Part shown: in pieces, positions 63,585 to 64,000 of the stretch
How the letters are laid out: each line of letters starts with the position of its first letter
How positions within the stretch are numbered: the first letter of the stretch is position 1
Origin: Thermocrinis minervae
GTDB taxonomy: Bacteria > Aquificota > Aquificia > Aquificales > Aquificaceae
DNA length: 64,000 nt
Reading direction: 5' to 3'
Assembly (NCBI RefSeq): GCF_900142435.1
Contig: NZ_LT670846.1
Span: 374,750 to 438,749, forward strand
Made by a program: the position numbers and the translations under genes
Notes under the pieces: generated by a model
Seen by the model: the letters and a program-made list of their open reading frames with translations, nothing else
Database searches by the model: none
Told to the model about the DNA's origin: nothing

Positions 63585-64000
63585 ACCCTTACGCTCTGGC
63601 AGTCCGCATAAGGAACTTTCTGTATGATAGGTCTCTGCTCAAGAAGTGTCATGTTCCTACCTTTGTCATATCAGTGGGCAACCTCTCTGTAGGTGGTTCC
63701 GGTAAAACTTCCTTGGTTAGGTACTTAGCTAAGGAACTTTCTAAGGAGCTGAAAGTTTGCATACTCTTAAGGGGATACAAGAGAAAGACAAGGGGAACCC
63801 TTTTAGTATCTCACGGAGATGGGCCTTTATGTAAAAGCTGGCAGGAGTGTGGAGACGAGGCCTTTATGCTGGCCACAATACTCAAAGGAGTTTCTGTAGT
63901 GGTAGACGAGGATAGATGCAGAGGAGCTAAGTATGCCATAGATGAACTAAAGCCGCAGGTGATAATCTTGGATGATGGATTCCAACACAGGAGGATAGAG
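63581..64000 (+). CDS. lpxK: Tetraacyldisaccharide 4'-kinase LpxK, N-terminal part cut by window edge
   Basis: Phosphorylates the 4' position of the lipid A disaccharide. The first 140 codons read MNPYALAVRIRNFLYDRSLL, then Walker A VGNLSVGGSGKTSLVRYLA, VCILLRGYKRKTRG, GDEAFMLA and VIILDDGFQHRRIE, the LpxK signature. The usual second membrane segment is represented by a basic-hydrophobic N-terminus. It overlaps the flippase-like gene by 4 bases. Confidence 0.93.
   Translation, partial: MNPYALAVRIRNFLYDRSLLKKCHVPTFVISVGNLSVGGSGKTSLVRYLAKELSKELKVCILLRGYKRKTRGTLLVSHGDGPLCKSWQECGDEAFMLATILKGVSVVVDEDRCRGAKYAIDELKPQVIILDDGFQHRRIE

Overview
The window looks like the chromosome of a Gram-negative thermophilic chemolithoautotroph of the Aquificales, close to Hydrogenobacter or Thermocrinis. 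The reasons are heavy AGG/AGA arginine and ATA isoleucine use, Aquifex-like protein lengths and order, very tight packing, scattered ATP synthase genes, LPS genes (lpxC, lpxK, kdsD) together with cdaA, and a biotin carboxylase of the type used in Aquificales anaplerosis or reductive TCA carboxylations. This assignment is inferred from sequence features only. No rRNA, tRNA, IS element, CRISPR array, prophage or genomic island was seen, so this is core chromosome.

Layout. 1-4.3 kb: hemB (partial) diverges from a biotin carboxylase, then a lipoprotein, an epimerase, tatC and tatB. 4.4-5.7 kb: a porin with a strong terminator. 5.9-7.7 kb: a coiled-coil zinc-ribbon protein and rodA. 7.6-10.5 kb: fliG-fliH-fliI. 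10.6-18.3 kb: an ArnT-like glycosyltransferase facing a long leftward run (PilT-like pseudo-ATPase, unknown protein, pgk, suhB, tandem Usp, TPR protein, lptF). 18.3-21.3 kb: aldehyde dehydrogenase, hemD, lpxC. 21.3-27.4 kb: mltG, ruvX, DUF2892, hsp20, murA, an unlisted 57-residue gene, an Lrp-type effector domain, hemA, cupin, CopD-like. 27.4-33 kb: esterase, then a sulfur-transfer operon (iscU, PP-loop thiolase, tusA, small protein, nifU C-domain), aroE and a peptide-binding protein. 33-38.4 kb: a double receiver-like protein with a membrane partner, pmbA, cdsA, uppS, a CpoB-like lipoprotein. 38.4-45 kb: lysC, malQ, glgB, spoT. 45-51 kb: a broken siroheme gene, atpA, an HDAC-like amidohydrolase, dksA, alaC-like, an SSS symporter. 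51-54.8 kb: folP-cdaA-cdaR, iscA, a divergent FMN-protein/metallo-beta-lactamase pair. 54.8-64 kb: ppa, kdsD, dxr, purN, a PA2779/PA2778-type pair, broken selB, atpG, atpD, rph, a flippase-like protein and lpxK (partial).

Themes. Heme synthesis (hemA, hemB, hemD), envelope synthesis (lpxC, lpxK, kdsD, murA, uppS, cdsA, rodA, mltG, lptF, dxr), glycogen (malQ, glgB), second messengers (spoT, cdaA) and Fe-S/thiol transfer are well represented. Two genes, a precorrin-2 dehydrogenase and selB, keep both ends but have lost their middles. Many first genes of transcription units have a -10-like hexamer 6-9 bases before the start codon and no Shine-Dalgarno sequence, which suggests widespread leaderless mRNA. 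Most convergent gene pairs overlap at their 3' ends, and only two convincing intrinsic terminators were found. The best candidates for undescribed biology are the PilT-like protein without a Walker lysine (17.5-18.3 kb) and the double receiver-like/membrane-protein pair (33.0-34.9 kb).
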